In this document: in pieces, positions 1 through 11,950 of the stretch
Numbering within the stretch: the stretch's first letter is position 1
Layout of the letters: each line of letters begins with the position of its first letter
Assembly (NCBI GenBank): GCA_034440635.1
Contig: JAOTON010000893.1
Span: forward strand, 366,001 to 430,000
DNA length: 64,000 bases
Direction: 5' to 3'
Source of the DNA: Lepas anatifera
Taxonomy: Eukaryota; Arthropoda; Thecostraca; Lepadidae
Program-made: the position numbers and the translations under genes
Notes under the pieces: model-generated
Told to the model about the DNA's origin: nothing
The model's input: only the letters and a program-made list of their open reading frames with translations
The model's database searches: none

Positions 1-866
1 ATCACTCCCCATTTAGTTTCCATTGCCAAAAATATATGTGTCATAAATGCATCTGTATCATGATCTTGATCTCATTGTGCATGGAAACACGAGGAATAGA
101 CCAATATAACGTACCTACCCTACGAATCAATGTAAACATAACAAGCCTATTGAAATGTTAAGTAGCACATTACATTAGATAATAGTTTATTTTTCGAAAT
201 ATAGAACTCTGCCAATCACCTTACAAGTTTTCCATGTTTTAACTTGATGAAATGCATATAGGATGACAGATGTTTGAAAGACCGCAGAAAACAAAACTAC
301 ATACTTTGTGCACACAGCTAAGATGCCTACTGTAAAAAATTATAATAATATTCATTGATTACAGTAAAAATTAACTGATAACTAGACGTAACGTCCCGCG
401 TTGCGAGAGATTACAATTGAGCACGTCATGCGTAGTAAAGTGTGAGCGTGTGAGGGATTACAAATTTATTGGCGCGTCGAGAGGTGAAGAAATTTTGGAA
501 ATCAGTCAATAATTTTTTTACTTATGGCCATTCAAAGTCAGACCTATATTTTGAGCCCGACGAAATCGCGCGTTCGCACCAGTTTTCCTGCACTAACCTT
601 ACCTAACCATGTCTCGATTCAGCGAGCCGGCCTGCGGCGCTCCTACCCTACGGGGCAAGTATTACCTCCGACGGCCGCGGATTCGCCGCATCCTCTTCAG
701 CACTTAGGTCTGCTCGCCTGCTCGCAGACATCCACCGCTTCGCGGCGGCTTGTATCCGAATCACCGGAACCCATTCAGGGGAACTTATATCTTTCTAAAT
801 GGGGGAAACCTTCAAGTCCACTGGGTCACGTAGTCCAATAAACCGCGCGGCCCACCACCTTTTAAT
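1..866. other. No recognisable gene
   Basis: AT-rich sequence to about 360, then more mixed composition. A forward frame of 105 codons at 524-841 has no domain, repeat or signal peptide that I recognise, and nothing supports it as a gene. No terminal repeats were found. Confidence 0.5.
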
Positions 867-1016
867 GCTTTTGCCATGCACTTCCCTATAGGCAACCTGT
901 ACCGCAATACGTTTCCTGTTAGTAGGCTGTACCGCAATGCGTGTCCTGTAGCGAAACTGTACCGCAATGCGTTTCCTGCGGTGACACTGTGCCGCAATGC
1001 ATATCCTGTGTATGGG
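867..1016 (+). repeat. 30-bp minisatellite, about five copies
   Basis: The unit reads roughly CTGTACCGCAATGCGTTTCC plus ten variable bases. Good copies begin at 897, 927, 957 and 987, with a decayed copy before them. Because 30 is a multiple of three, a forward frame (876-1169) reads a ten-residue peptide repeat of the form LYRNAFPVxx. That looks like a by-product of the repeat, since the rest of the frame has no recognisable domain. Confidence 0.85.
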
Positions 1017-1820
1017 GTGCAGGTAGTCACTGTGTGGCGATGGGTATACATTATATATGTTTTACTTTTGCCATATTGTGCATGTTCTCGGTCGTATTAT
1101 AATAATTCTCGGAGTATTCCTCTCCTGACACTCCTGGGTGCCGGACGTGCCAATCTGAGCTCCGAGTAGGCGACCTTGATAGGTTCGTGAGAGGCGTGTG
1201 TATTAGGTGGTGACCGGTTTACTTGATGGTCCCAACTTAGGTAGCAACTAGCTAGTTTTTTATGTCCGTTTGCCTTTTAGGTTTTTGTATAATTCAGCCT
1301 TAGCTTCAAGTTAGCGATCGTTGTGATTGCCGCGCCGGCTGGTCTTGGCCGCGCAATATTTGTTTACATTCTGTTTATTAGTGCGAGTTCTTTGGCAACG
1401 TTGTAAGAGTATAAAGTGTCATTTCAAAAAGTATTTGGTCTTTGCCTTTGGGAAAGATTTTAAAAAATAATTGTTTAGATCACTGAGTGATTATCGTCTG
1501 GTTATTTCATTATCACATCCGGTAATTATACATTCTTGGCTCTCAATCAGCTGTTTTCTCAGACCGCCATCTTGTTGCCCAGGTGATATTGGCGGCAGGA
1601 AAGTTGAGGGCAGCAGGAAAGTTGAGGTTGGTAGGTAGCAGATTAGAAGAAGCTGTTACTGTTATTAGCTGTTTAAATCTGCGTATAACCATTGTTCTTT
1701 CCACAGGAACTCATTAGGTACCTTTTCAAAAATTTTGTTGCCACTTTGGCAAACTGGCTGGCTCCCACTCTGGTTGAGCATCGCCCGCCTTGCTCTTACC
1801 TTATTAAAGCTGTAGGTAAT
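1017..1820. other. Non-coding; possible 5' leader of the downstream retrotransposon
   Basis: No gene recognised. The stretch lies upstream of the ORF1 of a non-LTR element and could be part of its 5' untranslated region, but no second copy is present in the window to set the boundary. Confidence 0.3.
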
Positions 1821-1968
1821 AGGTTGAGGTAGGCTCACACTTAGGTTGAGGTAGGCTCACACTTAGGTAGGCACTTACAATTAGGTACTCACAATATAGG
1901 TAAGCTTACACTTAGGTAGGGCCGCACTTAAGTAGGCTCACACTTGGTAGACTCACACTTAGGTAATT
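1821..1968 (+). repeat. Degenerate ~20-bp tandem repeat
   Basis: Repeats of a unit close to AGGTAGGCTCACACTT, six to seven copies with variable spacing. It sits about 300 bp upstream of the retrotransposon ORF1 start. Repeats in 5' leaders of non-LTR elements often carry promoter function, but a role here is inference. Confidence 0.75.
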
Positions 1969-2283
1969 GTGTTAAGGTCATTATTTAAGTCTGTCCATCA
2001 TTATTGTTGTTCTGGTTCCTATTCGATAAAGCTAGCCGAAGTTTTTTTTTCCAGACAAGTTGATCACTTGTCTGGCCCTCTTGGTCACTGAGGGTGTATT
2101 GTGCGAGACGTTCCTTGTTAATTATGGTAAAGTCTTACTGTGCTTAAATCTGTCTTGGGTTTGGTGGATCTACCCCACTCTGGTTGATAGCTAGAAATCA
2201 TTAGTAGGTGGATGGGATTGTCTTTCTGACCTCCTGAAATCACACCTAAACTTCCCAATTTTTGTACTGCAAGGGGTAACAAG

Positions 2284-3693
2284 ATGAAGCCAGCTCAAAC
2301 AATTAAATTTCTTGAAACTTCAGTAGAGAGTCTAAAGGAAGAGGTTGAAACTTACAAAACAGAACTTTCCAAGTTGAGGGAGGAAATTATTGAGGTGCGA
2401 TCCGAGATGCTAGAGCTACAGTTTAAAGTATCTGAAAACATTGTTAGAAGGGAGGCCGTGGAGAACAACATTGCCTCTGTTGAGAGCAGCTGTTCTGCCA
2501 TTCTGACTGCCCAATCAAAAATATTGGAGAACCAAAACAACCTAGCTTTGGATCACAAAAGGCTGTCTGCCTCCATAGAGGAGCAGGCCCAGTACAGCAG
2601 GAAAACCACTCTGCTGCTTTCTGGCAAGGTGGTACCTCCCCAACAGAGAACGAGAACACCCGTGCTCTAGCCTCTGACCTGATTAAAGATTATGTGGGGA
2701 TCCCGGTTGCTCCAGGGGAGATAACTGCGTGTCACCGCCTTCGAAATAAGAAGGTCATCCTCTGCAGGTTTGCTTATCTAGAGCAGAGGATGGCTGTGTA
2801 CAGCCGCAGAACCAGGCCCATCCGGCACGGCCTCATTATTCATGAGAGCCTGACTGCAGAGCGCCTGCAGGTAGTCAGGGTCCTTCAGGAACTTCACAGC
2901 CCAAGGTCTAACTCCCCGTTTCAATCATATTACACCAACACTGGGCGAATCTTTGTCAGATTTCATAACAGCACCAGGCCTACTGAGATTATGGTTGGAA
3001 CAACCAGGGGTGAGATCCTGGAGCTGTGTCGCAGGCAGACTGCCCCTGTGCAGGAGGCTGGGAGCCACGGGGCCCCCACTGTGTTGCAGGCTAGCCGGGG
3101 GTGCTGAGACCAGGGGAGGACCTGGAGCTGCTCCTGCTGCCTCAGGCCATGTTTCCCCTGCAGACCCCACACCTGCTGCACGTTCCTCAACTGGGTCAAC
3201 TGTTGGCCCTGATGTCAGTATGGACCCCTCTGCAGGTCATATTGTCCAGGCTGCCCCTTCTGGCTCTGGTGGCTCGGCTGTGGCGGGTACTCATCCACCA
3301 GTTGCAAGCAGCTCTGCTGTTGACTCACCTGCCCCTGCTGTGATGGGCGCTGCCAGTGGGGCTCCTACATCCCAGCCAAATTCTGCTGGGAAAGCTCGAC
3401 ATCGGGGTGAGCATGCTGGTTCCTCATCCGGGACTTCTGCTGCGGTGGGCTCCGGGTCCATGCTTGGCCGTGAGTCAGCTGTTGATACTGATGAGCAGGT
3501 TGCTACCAGAGTGAACAGCCAGAACTGTCCCCTGAACCCTGACATTGCTCGGCAGGGAAATGACTCCATGGACAGTGTCCAGCCTTCAAGACCCTCCTCG
3601 CCCATACCAGGGCAGCATCACCTGACGGGGGTTGGAGATAGACTCCGGCCCTCCTCCCCGCTGACGACAACTGGGTCAACATACCAGGTGTAG
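2284..3693 (+). pseudogene. Non-LTR ORF1 protein, two frameshifts
   Basis: The first segment (2284-2670) starts at an ATG and is rich in E, K, L and S with heptad-like spacing, so it is a predicted coiled coil of about 100 residues. It ends with YSRKTTLLLSG, the usual entry into the RRM-like domain of L1/CR1-type ORF1 proteins. The frame then shifts near 2640-2660. The second segment (about 2649-3107) continues that domain with the conserved CHRL motif, then a stretch resembling the basic RNA-binding part of the family. A second shift near 3090-3110 leads to a Pro/Ser/Gly/Ala-rich tail that ends at 3693. ORF1 proteins of this kind bind element RNA and form the RNP with ORF2. The family is inferred from layout and motifs. 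Confidence 0.75.
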
Positions 3694-4086
3694 GTACACT
3701 GGGATCGACATTGCCTGCACTTTGTCGTACAGTGGTCCTCATGCAACACATTGCAGTTTTTCCGTGCAGTTTTTCCCTTCCTCATTGCATCATTCATTGC
3801 AGTTTTTCATTGTTCATCGCAGTTTTTTCCCTTCCTTAGGTGATCTGCTTGATATAATATTCTCTGGTTCCCCTGATAGACCAGCTTTGGTTTACTAGCT
3901 GGTCCTAGCTGTCGTGTGTTGCACAGGTCCAAAACCAGATAAGGCTAAATTTCAGTGTTTTTTATGTCAATGTCTGGGTTTGATCCACCTCCCCATGTTC
4001 AGTCAGCTTTGTAAAACAGTTCCTGTTTTTCTACTTACTTTTCTTTGCATTATTTATAACTTTAAAAGTAATTTTTCTTGTAGTTT

Positions 4087-7071
4087 TTGATAGCCCCTGC
4101 TAAAAACATTTCAACTCTGAGCAACCTCGATAATTTTGTAAGATATCAGCCTAACTTTTCCTGCCTTGAAGAAGATCAAGCTGTCTCAAGTAAAGTTAAT
4201 GATGTATTAGAGCTATGCAGTTACTCATCTGTGCAGGATATATCTCAGCAAAACCCTAATAGTTTTTCCATTGTACATGTTAACATCAGGTCCCTTCCCA
4301 AAAACTTTGATTCACTTCATCAATTTATCTCCAGCCTTCAGCCTAAACCCAAAATCATTCTTGTTACAGAACTCTGGCTTGCCCCTGGATCATCCGGGTC
4401 GTACACCATCGACAACTTCAACTTGGAAACTTCCACTCCCTCAGAATTTAAAGGTAAAGGGGCTGGGATTTACATCTGCAAAACCTTACCATACAGCAGG
4501 AGAAGTGATCTGGAGTCCCAATGTATCTCACATCAATCAGTTTTCTTAGAATTGCATAAACCTTTTGAATTCAATCTCATTGTAGGATCCCTGTATCGCT
4601 CACCATCTTACCCATCAGCTATATTTGCAGACTACATTGAAGATGTATTGGACAGAATAGATAGGGAGAAAAGAATTTGTATCATGGGTGGCGATTACAA
4701 TTTTGATATTCTTAAATCTGATTGTCATGAACCCACTAACTATTTCATTAATACTTTGGCAGCATCTGGGTACTTCCCCTGCATATCCGTTCCGACTAGA
4801 GTGACCTCCACATCTCAAACGCTTATTGATAATTTTTTCTGTAATGACACATCAATTGTCCAATCATCGTCCGTTCTAATTTCTGATGTAAGTGACCACC
4901 TCCCAATCTGGCTCAAACTTGCTTCAACTATAGACAGACCCAAAAAAGCCCCTCCACTTATGACGTATTCGACTTTAGAAAAATTAATGTTTTAAAAGGT
5001 AATATTGCTGCTAAATTAGCCAATTTTTTCTCTCTAAGTGAACCAAATATTGCCGCTAACATGCTCCAACAAACAGTAACTTCTGAAATAAACAAACTTA
5101 GGATCAAAAAGCCATCCAGAAGAACTGTGCCACACCAACCCTGGATCTCTTACAATCTGCTACAATGTATTAACAAAAAGAATGACCTTTACAAGAAATT
5201 TATTAAATCAAAAACAAGACAGGATGAATTAGTATACAAAACATATCATAATACCTTAACGAGCATTCTTCGTACTGCGCAAAAAAACTACTACCAGCAT
5301 AAACTTGAAGAAAATAAAGCTCACCCTAAAAACTTTGGGACACCCTCCTCACAGTTGTGCGCAAAAACAAGCTTAAAAAGATCTCCCCGAATATTTTTGC
5401 CACGAAGGTGAGCCCATATCGAACAAATCCCAAATTGCTAGTCACTTTAATCAATTCTTCTCTAAAATCGCTACCTCACTTGATACAGGTCTCCCATCGC
5501 CCACTTCGGATCCTCTTCAATATCTTGGCGATGAAATATATCCGCAATTCCAATTCTCACAAGTTTTGCCCTGCACAACTAAAAGAATTATCTCCTCTCT
5601 AGGAAATACCGGTGCAGGACATGACGGAATTAGCTCGAAAATTTTAAAATGCCTAAATGAAACAATTTCCCCACATCTAACGCATTTATTTAACATTTGT
5701 ATCTCTACTGGCACATTCCCCGCTGAATTCAAAACTGCTGTAGTTGTGCCAATTTTCAAATCCGGAGACCCTTCAGCTTTCACCAATTACAGACCCATAT
5801 CAATTCTCCCTGTCTTCTCTAAAGTCTTTGAAAAATTATCTACGAGCAGGTTATGGAATTCTTAGTCCACAATAACATAATCTTTGATCGTCAATTTGGA
5901 TTTCGCCCCCACCACAGTACATACATGCCTATTTCACTCCTCTATGACAAAATTACTTCTGCCCTTGTTTCGAAAAAAGTATGTGCTGCCCTCTATTTAG
6001 ATTTTTCCAAGGCATTTGACACTGTCAATCATCAAATTCTTTTGTCCAAACTTGAGCTGTACGGTTTCCAAAATACTTCTCTGAAATTCTTCAAATCATA
6101 CCTATCTAATCGCACCCAGTATGTCAAAATTAATAATACCATATCTCGTGATCCCGCCCACATGCCTCTCGGCGTGCCCCAGGGCAGTGTCCTGGGGCCC
6201 CTTTTATTCCTCATCTATGTTAATGACATCCACAAAAGCTCACCAAATCCCAATTTCTTCCTCTTCGCTGATGATACGGCCCTCCTCTTCACTGCTAACA
6301 CATCCTCTGAATTACAGCGCAATGTTAATGAAAGTCTCCCCGATGTATCATCCTGGCTTGTTTCCAACAGACTAACCCTCAATGTTAAAAAGTCCGTCTA
6401 TCAGCTCTTCCCTGCACAGATTGAAAATTTTCCGATACATCTCAATCATGTTAGGCTATCTCGCACCCCTTCCACAAATTACCTTGGAGTAAAAATTGAT
6501 GAGGATCTGAAGTGGGCGTCCCATATAAAAGCCGTAGAAAATACCGTCGCGAGAAATATAGGTTTAATTAAACGAGCTCAACACATATTAAACCCAGATC
6601 AACTTCTCCTGCTGTACAACGCTCTAATTCTTCCCAGTCTCACGTACGGACTCCAAATTTGGGGAAACTGTTTCAAGTATAGATTGACAAAATTATTTTT
6701 TACTACAGAAGAGAATTGTTAGAATCATTGACCACTCGGATAGGCTGGCACACTCTTCCCCAATTTTCAAAAAGCACAACATCCTCAAAATATATGACCT
6801 TGTTGGGTACGGAAACATCAACGTCTTGCACAAATTTCTCAATGGCCTACTTCCATCTCCACTTCAAAACTCATTTAACCTCAGGAACCAAGAAAACAAC
6901 CGTAGGCAAGGCCGCCAAATTAACCATTTCGTAATTCCGTTCGCACCAACAATTTACAAACAGTTTTCTCTCTTCATTGCAGCCCCACGAAATTGGAACC
7001 AAATAGTTGCTACAAAAATTAGAGACATTAATGATATCCCGCGTAGTCATGTGTTTTTTAAAAGGTGCTAA
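4087..7071 (+). pseudogene. Non-LTR ORF2: endonuclease plus reverse transcriptase, several frameshifts
   Basis: The 302-residue first segment (4087-4995) is an APE-like endonuclease. Visible motifs are NIRSL (66-70), TELWL (94-98), GSLYRSP (167-173), GGDYNFD (201-207), LIDNFF (246-251) and the C-terminal SDHLPI (269-274). The linker runs on in other frames (5061-5411, then to 5865). RT begins in 5566-5865 (motif VPIFKSGDPSAFTNYRPIS) and continues in 5853-6722, with LYLDFSKAFD, GVPQGSVLGP and the catalytic FADD all intact. The thumb region (NYLGVKIDEDLKW) follows. The C-terminus needs frame changes near 6700 and 6830 and ends at 7071. At least four frame breaks make it non-functional. The enzyme would nick the target and copy element RNA there. 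Confidence 0.9.
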
Positions 7072-7530
7072 AGAAATTGTATATTGACAGTTATTAAACA
7101 CCATTAGGCTTTTTTCCTTCGCTATATGTAGTTTGTTGGGGAGGGGGCGCAGTTCCTCCTGCTCGGGGGTGGGCTGCGCGGCTTTACTGTCATAGCATAT
7201 CTGCTTCTGGCTGGGGGGGTCTGGAGCAGCCCCTTTCTAGCGCGGGTTCCTTGCAATCTAAATTTCTAGGTACTAGTACTAACGCCCGTATTATAAAAGT
7301 TTTTATCAAACTCATTCATAGCTGATTTGATCGCGGAGCCAGTTTTTTTACTTGGGTAGTTAACGGTCGTCCGTACAGGCTCGCCTCCGGCACCCTGCTG
7401 CCGTCCCTGACTCTCCGTCAAAGTGCCGCGCCTCCTGGACTCTCTTTCTGCCTCTCAATTTAACGTGGCGTGTTTTTTTTTGTGACCATGTCTCTCTCCT
7501 TTAACTAATCTACCTTTGTTCCTCCCGCAG
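7072..7530 (+). promoter_or_regulatory. Retrotransposon 3' region, then a splice-acceptor-like site
   Basis: The first 200 bp are G-rich and may be the 3' untranslated region of the retrotransposon. At 7502-7530 there is a textbook animal 3' splice site: branch-like TTAACTAATC, a pyrimidine-rich run, then CCTCCCGCAG and G. It opens directly into the GC-rich block. Splice sites cannot be confirmed without transcripts. Confidence 0.35.
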
Positions 7531-8340
7531 GAGCGTATGCGGGGCGCTGTCGGTGGCTCCTCCCCGGAGACCTGACGGCCCTCTGCCGCCCGCGGTGCTG
7601 ATGTGCGTCGGCCCGATGCACTGGCGGCTGTGCCCCGCTCAGGTGCTGCGGGCCGCGCGGGTCGGCCGCGGCCGCGGCTGGCTGGCGGCTCTGGGCGGCG
7701 GCGCGGCCCTGGTGCTGGGCGGCGGGCGGCGCTGTGTCGGCCGCTGATCGGCGGAGCGTGGTCCTCTGGTGGCCTCGCTGGTGGTGGGTCGGGCGCTGGG
7801 GCTGCCCTCCGTGGTGGCGCCGCTCGGCCCTCGTCCGCGGCCCTCTGGCGGGGCTCTGGTCCGACCGGCTGGAGAGTAGCGGCTGACTCGTCTCGCGTGG
7901 GATCTCGGGGCCGGCCGTGGCGCCGGGTATGCGCGCCTCGGTCGTGAGCCGGGCGTGATGTCCCGAGCCTGGTTGCCGGATATGCGTTTGGCCCTGTGCG
8001 GCGTACGTGGTGTTGAGCGGTGCGTGGTGATGAGAGGTGCGTGGTGTAGAACGGTGCGTAGTGTTGAGCGGAGCGTAGTGTTGAGCGGAGCGTAGTGTCG
8101 AGCGGAGCGTAGTGTTGAGCGGAGCGTGAAGGTCGGGTACCACTGCGTTGACTGGTGCGTTGGTGGTCGGAAGCGCCTGCGTGGCCCGATGCGCAATATC
8201 GAGCGTTGCATGGTGGTCTGGTGCGGCCGGGTGGCCATGGCGGGCACTAGGGTCCCGCGCGGTACAGATGTGGTTTTTATCCGCCCCGGCGCAGCTTAGG
8301 GCCCCGCGCCGGGGCACTCGTGTGTTTTTTACTCTTGCGT
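7531..8340. other. GC-rich, CpG-rich block with long but unrecognised open frames
   Basis: Composition changes sharply to GC-rich between AT-rich flanks. From the acceptor-like AG one forward frame stays open from 7532 to 7747 (71 codons, Gly/Arg/Leu/Val-rich). A 270-codon frame is open on the reverse strand (8317-7505), rich in Ala, Arg, His, Pro and Thr. Both could be the passive result of high GC. No domain is recognised in any frame. It could be an exon of a host gene, a CpG island, or captured DNA between the two retrotransposons. Confidence 0.3.
8010..8128 (+). repeat. 17-bp minisatellite, seven copies
   Basis: The unit is GTGTTGAGCGGAGCGTA. Seven units lie head to tail at 8010, 8027, 8044, 8061, 8078, 8095 and 8112, and the later four are almost identical. 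Seventeen is not a multiple of three, so a coding role for the repeat is unlikely. Confidence 0.92.
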
Positions 8341-8887
8341 GTTTTATTCTTTGTGTTTGTGTTAATATATGTGTATGGATCCATATTTCAACGCCGTGTC
8401 TTCGTGAGATAAAGTTTTGAAGACCACACCATATTGCATCACCCTACTAAACATATCACAGACTCAGACGTTTCAATAAAAAATTCATGTTTGTAAAGAC
8501 TCTATAGAACGCAAAATTAAAGAATCTATAGAACTCCAACACCGTACATCACCTCACATTAATAAAGAGTTCTTCTAGTGGCGCCTCCTATAGCCAGCAC
8601 CCTATACAATATACCACGGACCAAACTACCACCCTTAAACACTCACCACACTACCACACACTTATCGCTGACACTTTTCTTTTTCAATTATACATCCATA
8701 CATTTGTTACAACTTGTATATGTCCTTAAATACCATGTAGTTTTTATATGAAATTTCTTTAGGTATACAATATATGGTGAGGTGGTCAAATTGTATCTTG
8801 TTCGAGATGGTTAGAAATGTAATCATGCGTACTTGCATGCTATTTGCCTGAAAGTCACTTTGTATTTAAAAATATTCAGAACTTTAT
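8341..8887. other. AT-rich spacer, no gene
   Basis: Holds two AATAAA hexamers (8475 and near 8560) downstream of the GC-rich block, which would suit the 3' end of a transcript, but nothing else supports one. No other feature seen. Confidence 0.3.
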
Positions 8888-10535
8888 TTGACAAAGATAA
8901 AGATTTTAAAAGACATTCCTGTTTCGAACATAAATCCTATAGAATATCTCGAAGATTACTCACACCCACCATTTACGGCTGAACTTTCAACAAACCAACA
9001 ACAGATAGAAAATATCATCAAATCACTAAAACAAGTGGGTGGTGGCATTGATGGAATTAGCACAAAGATTCTGCATCGTACATATAAAAGTTGTCTTTGT
9101 AATTTGACTTATTTTTTCAACCTATGTCTTAAGAAAGGTATATTCCCAAAGATGTTAAAAGAAGCAGTAGTGGTCCCTATATTTAAATCAGGTGAAAAAG
9201 ATAGATTTACGAACTATAGACCCATTTCATTGTTACCAATCTTCTCCAAAATTTTGGAACGGGTACTATACCAATATATCTCTGATTATTTGATCGAAAA
9301 TAACATCTTATATTCATTTCAGTTCGGCTTTAGAAAAAAGCATAGTACGTACATGCCTCTGGTACATCTTTACGAGAGCGTAACAAAATCTTTAGAAAAG
9401 GGTAACACATCATGTGGAATTTATTTAGACTTGAAAAAAACATTCGATACGGTTAGTCTAGGCATACTATTGCAAAAATTACATCACATTGGTATTAAGG
9501 GTAAATTGTATAATATTATTTCTTCATATCTAACTAACAGATTTCAGAGGACTAAAATTAAGGGGGTCATCTCTCATGCAAAACAATTAAGGACGGGAGT
9601 ACCACAGGGATCAATACTAGGACCACTATTATTTATTATATACATTAATGATCTGTATCGAGTGTCCATTGAAACTAGATTTTACTTATTTGCAGATGAT
9701 ACTGCTATTATAATCTCGGGGGATGATGTGAGAAGTGTACAGTCAAAAATCCATAAAGTTCTTCCAGAAGTGTCAAAATGGTTTCAGTCCAATCGTTTGT
9801 CTCTAAATGCTTCAAAATCTCATTATCAGCTTTATTCTAGCGCTAACAAGAAATTTTGATGTAAGACTAAATGGAATGCAGCTTAAACGTGAAGAAACTG
9901 TAAAGTATCTTGGCGTTTATATTGACGAAAAGCTTAAGTGGAATTCGCACATCCTTCATGTGTCTTCGATTATAAGTAGAAATTTAGGAATCATGAGCAG
10001 AGCCAAGTATTTCCTATCATCGCACGAACTCACTCATTTGTATAACGCCTTTATATTGCCCCATCTAAATTATTGTGCAATGGTTTGGGGTAGTAATTAC
10101 GAATCTACTCTCGATAAGATCATCAAATTACAGAAACGTGCTATTCGAATCATCGACAAAAAACCCTATTATTACCACACAAATGAACTGTTTATAAAAT
10201 TAAAAATACTTAAATTCCCTGAACTAGTCTCAGAACAAAAAGTTATTATATTGTCGAAAGTATTGGATGGTACAATGCCAGATGTGATATCGTCTCTTTT
10301 TCAGAAATACAGAACAACTAATACGAGATTGATTAGACACTTTGAAATACCTCAGGCTACAACAAATTATAGGAAATTTGCTCTGGCATGCTCTGCACCT
10401 GAAATTTGGAACAAAACTATATGTCCAACCTTGAAATGTATAACGGAAGTTCCTCTAAACAAACGTGTGCTTAAAAAATATATCAGAGAAGTATTCTTTT
10501 GCAATTATAGAATTCTTAATAATGAGCCTCGATGA
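8888..10535 (+). pseudogene. 5'-truncated CR1-group retrotransposon (RT only)
   Basis: The sequence starts inside the linker before RT; ORF1 and endonuclease are absent, as is usual when target-primed reverse transcription stops early. The first frame (8888-9859) carries VVVPIFKSGEKDRFTNYRPIS, FGFRKKHSTYMP, LDLKKTFDTV (usual LDFSKAFDTV), GVPQGSILGPLLF and the catalytic FADDTA. A frame change near 9807-9859 leads into the thumb and C-terminal part (to 10535) with KYLGVYIDEKLKW, LPHLNYCAMVWG and a basic tail. It is clearly related to the RT at 5853-6722 (shared HSTYMP and YLGVxID), but too diverged to be the same subfamily. It is followed within 30 bp by simple TG-rich sequence. Confidence 0.9.
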
Positions 10536-10559
10536 CCGGCGCTGATGGTGGTGATGATG

Positions 10560-10935
<376 letters not shown>

Positions 10936-10956
10936 TCTGACTCCCTGCTGCGCTTG

Positions 10957-11004
10957 CTTGCTAATTTGCCTGCTTGCTTGCTCGCTTGCTTGCCTATGCC
11001 TGCA
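10957..11004 (+). repeat. Short (CTTG)n-like tract
   Basis: Imperfect tetranucleotide repeat of CTTG/CTGC units directly beyond the TG tract. Confidence 0.75.
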
Positions 11005-11567
11005 TGTCTGCCCTAATTTGCTTACTGTCTTCCGAGTTCTCTGGCGAATGTTACTAGGCCTCTATCTTTTCGCCAGAATCTCGGAGGGGCTAACACGAAT
11101 CTCCAGTTTTGGGTAGTCCCGTTTGGAAAAAGACTAACAATCTAACCGGTAATGAGCTAAATTATTGTGCCTTTAACCTAAATAGACCTGTATTCCTGCT
11201 CCCTGTATATTTACAGGGAGCTACTACTGGCAGTTTTTACTAATAGTATGATATTTATTATGCTTTCTTTAAGTTACTTTCTTTTTCCTAGCAGGGCGTG
11301 CCGCGACTTGTAATATTTTATGTTCTGGTGGTGTTAACGTAAGGGTACTGTTGTCGTTGGGATCGCGGAGGGGGCACGCCTGGCTACCCGTTTAAATGGA
11401 TGGCGGACCTTTTCTAGCAATAGAATTGCATGAAAAAAGATGCGGTGTTAAGATATCATAATGTACTCTTCGGCCCTTTTGATTACTTTAAATTATTATT
11501 AGCAATTATCGGTTACTTTTGTATACTATAATCATGACTAGCGCGCTCAGAACCACACTTCAAACCA
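11005..11567. other. Non-coding spacer with one hairpin
   Basis: No gene recognised. At 11198-11221 there is a perfect 10-bp stem (GCTCCCTGTA and its complement) around a 4-base loop. Confidence 0.45.
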
Positions 11568-11805
11568 TTAACACGTGCATTGACGGGGAAGGGGGCGGAT
11601 ACCCGCCCCTCTCGGTTTTTTGGAAATGGAATAAAAAGGCGGCGCGTGGCGCCACGTACATTGCTTACATTTTATCTGATAATTTTTACAACCTTAGACA
11701 AAATTTTAAGGTAAAGTCATCTCAGGTCAGGTCACCAGTGTAGGTCAAGGGATCTCACCTCAAAAGTTACGATAGCATCAGTCAGAACCAGAGTTGTGCG
11801 ACTCA

Positions 11806-11950
11806 AGAGTCAGAGTCAGAGTTTAACTCAAATTCTGACTCGTTCAACTCAGAGTTGAGTTGAGCTGAGTCGAAAAAATTAGACAGGTGAGTTGAGTTGA
11901 GTTGAGTTGGTTCACACCACGCCAATGAGTTGAGTTGAGTTGAGTTGTGA
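11806..11950 (+). repeat. GAGTTGAGT-type subterminal repeat, left
   Basis: Runs of GAGTTGAGTTGAGTT and variants just inside the left end of the hAT-like element. Subterminal repeats of this kind are usual transposase-binding sites in hAT elements; binding here is inferred. Confidence 0.85.

Larger units (their letters stand above)
2284..7110 (+). mobile_element. CR1-group non-LTR retrotransposon, near full length but inactive
   Basis: The order is ORF1 (2284-3693), a spacer of about 390 bp, then ORF2 with an apurinic-type endonuclease followed by RT (4087-7071). This is the layout of the CR1/L2/Daphne/Crack group. Both ORFs carry frameshifts, so the copy is dead. The 5' end may lie as far up as about 1.4-1.8 kb. 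The 3' end is not clear; no poly-A or short tandem tail was found directly after the last codon. A second, related but diverged copy lies 1.8 kb downstream in the same orientation (8888-10535). Confidence 0.85.

Noticed and set aside
7505..8317. 270-codon reverse-strand frame
   Set aside because: Very GC-rich, low complexity, contains the 17-bp repeat in a non-triplet period; kept only as part of the GC-rich block.
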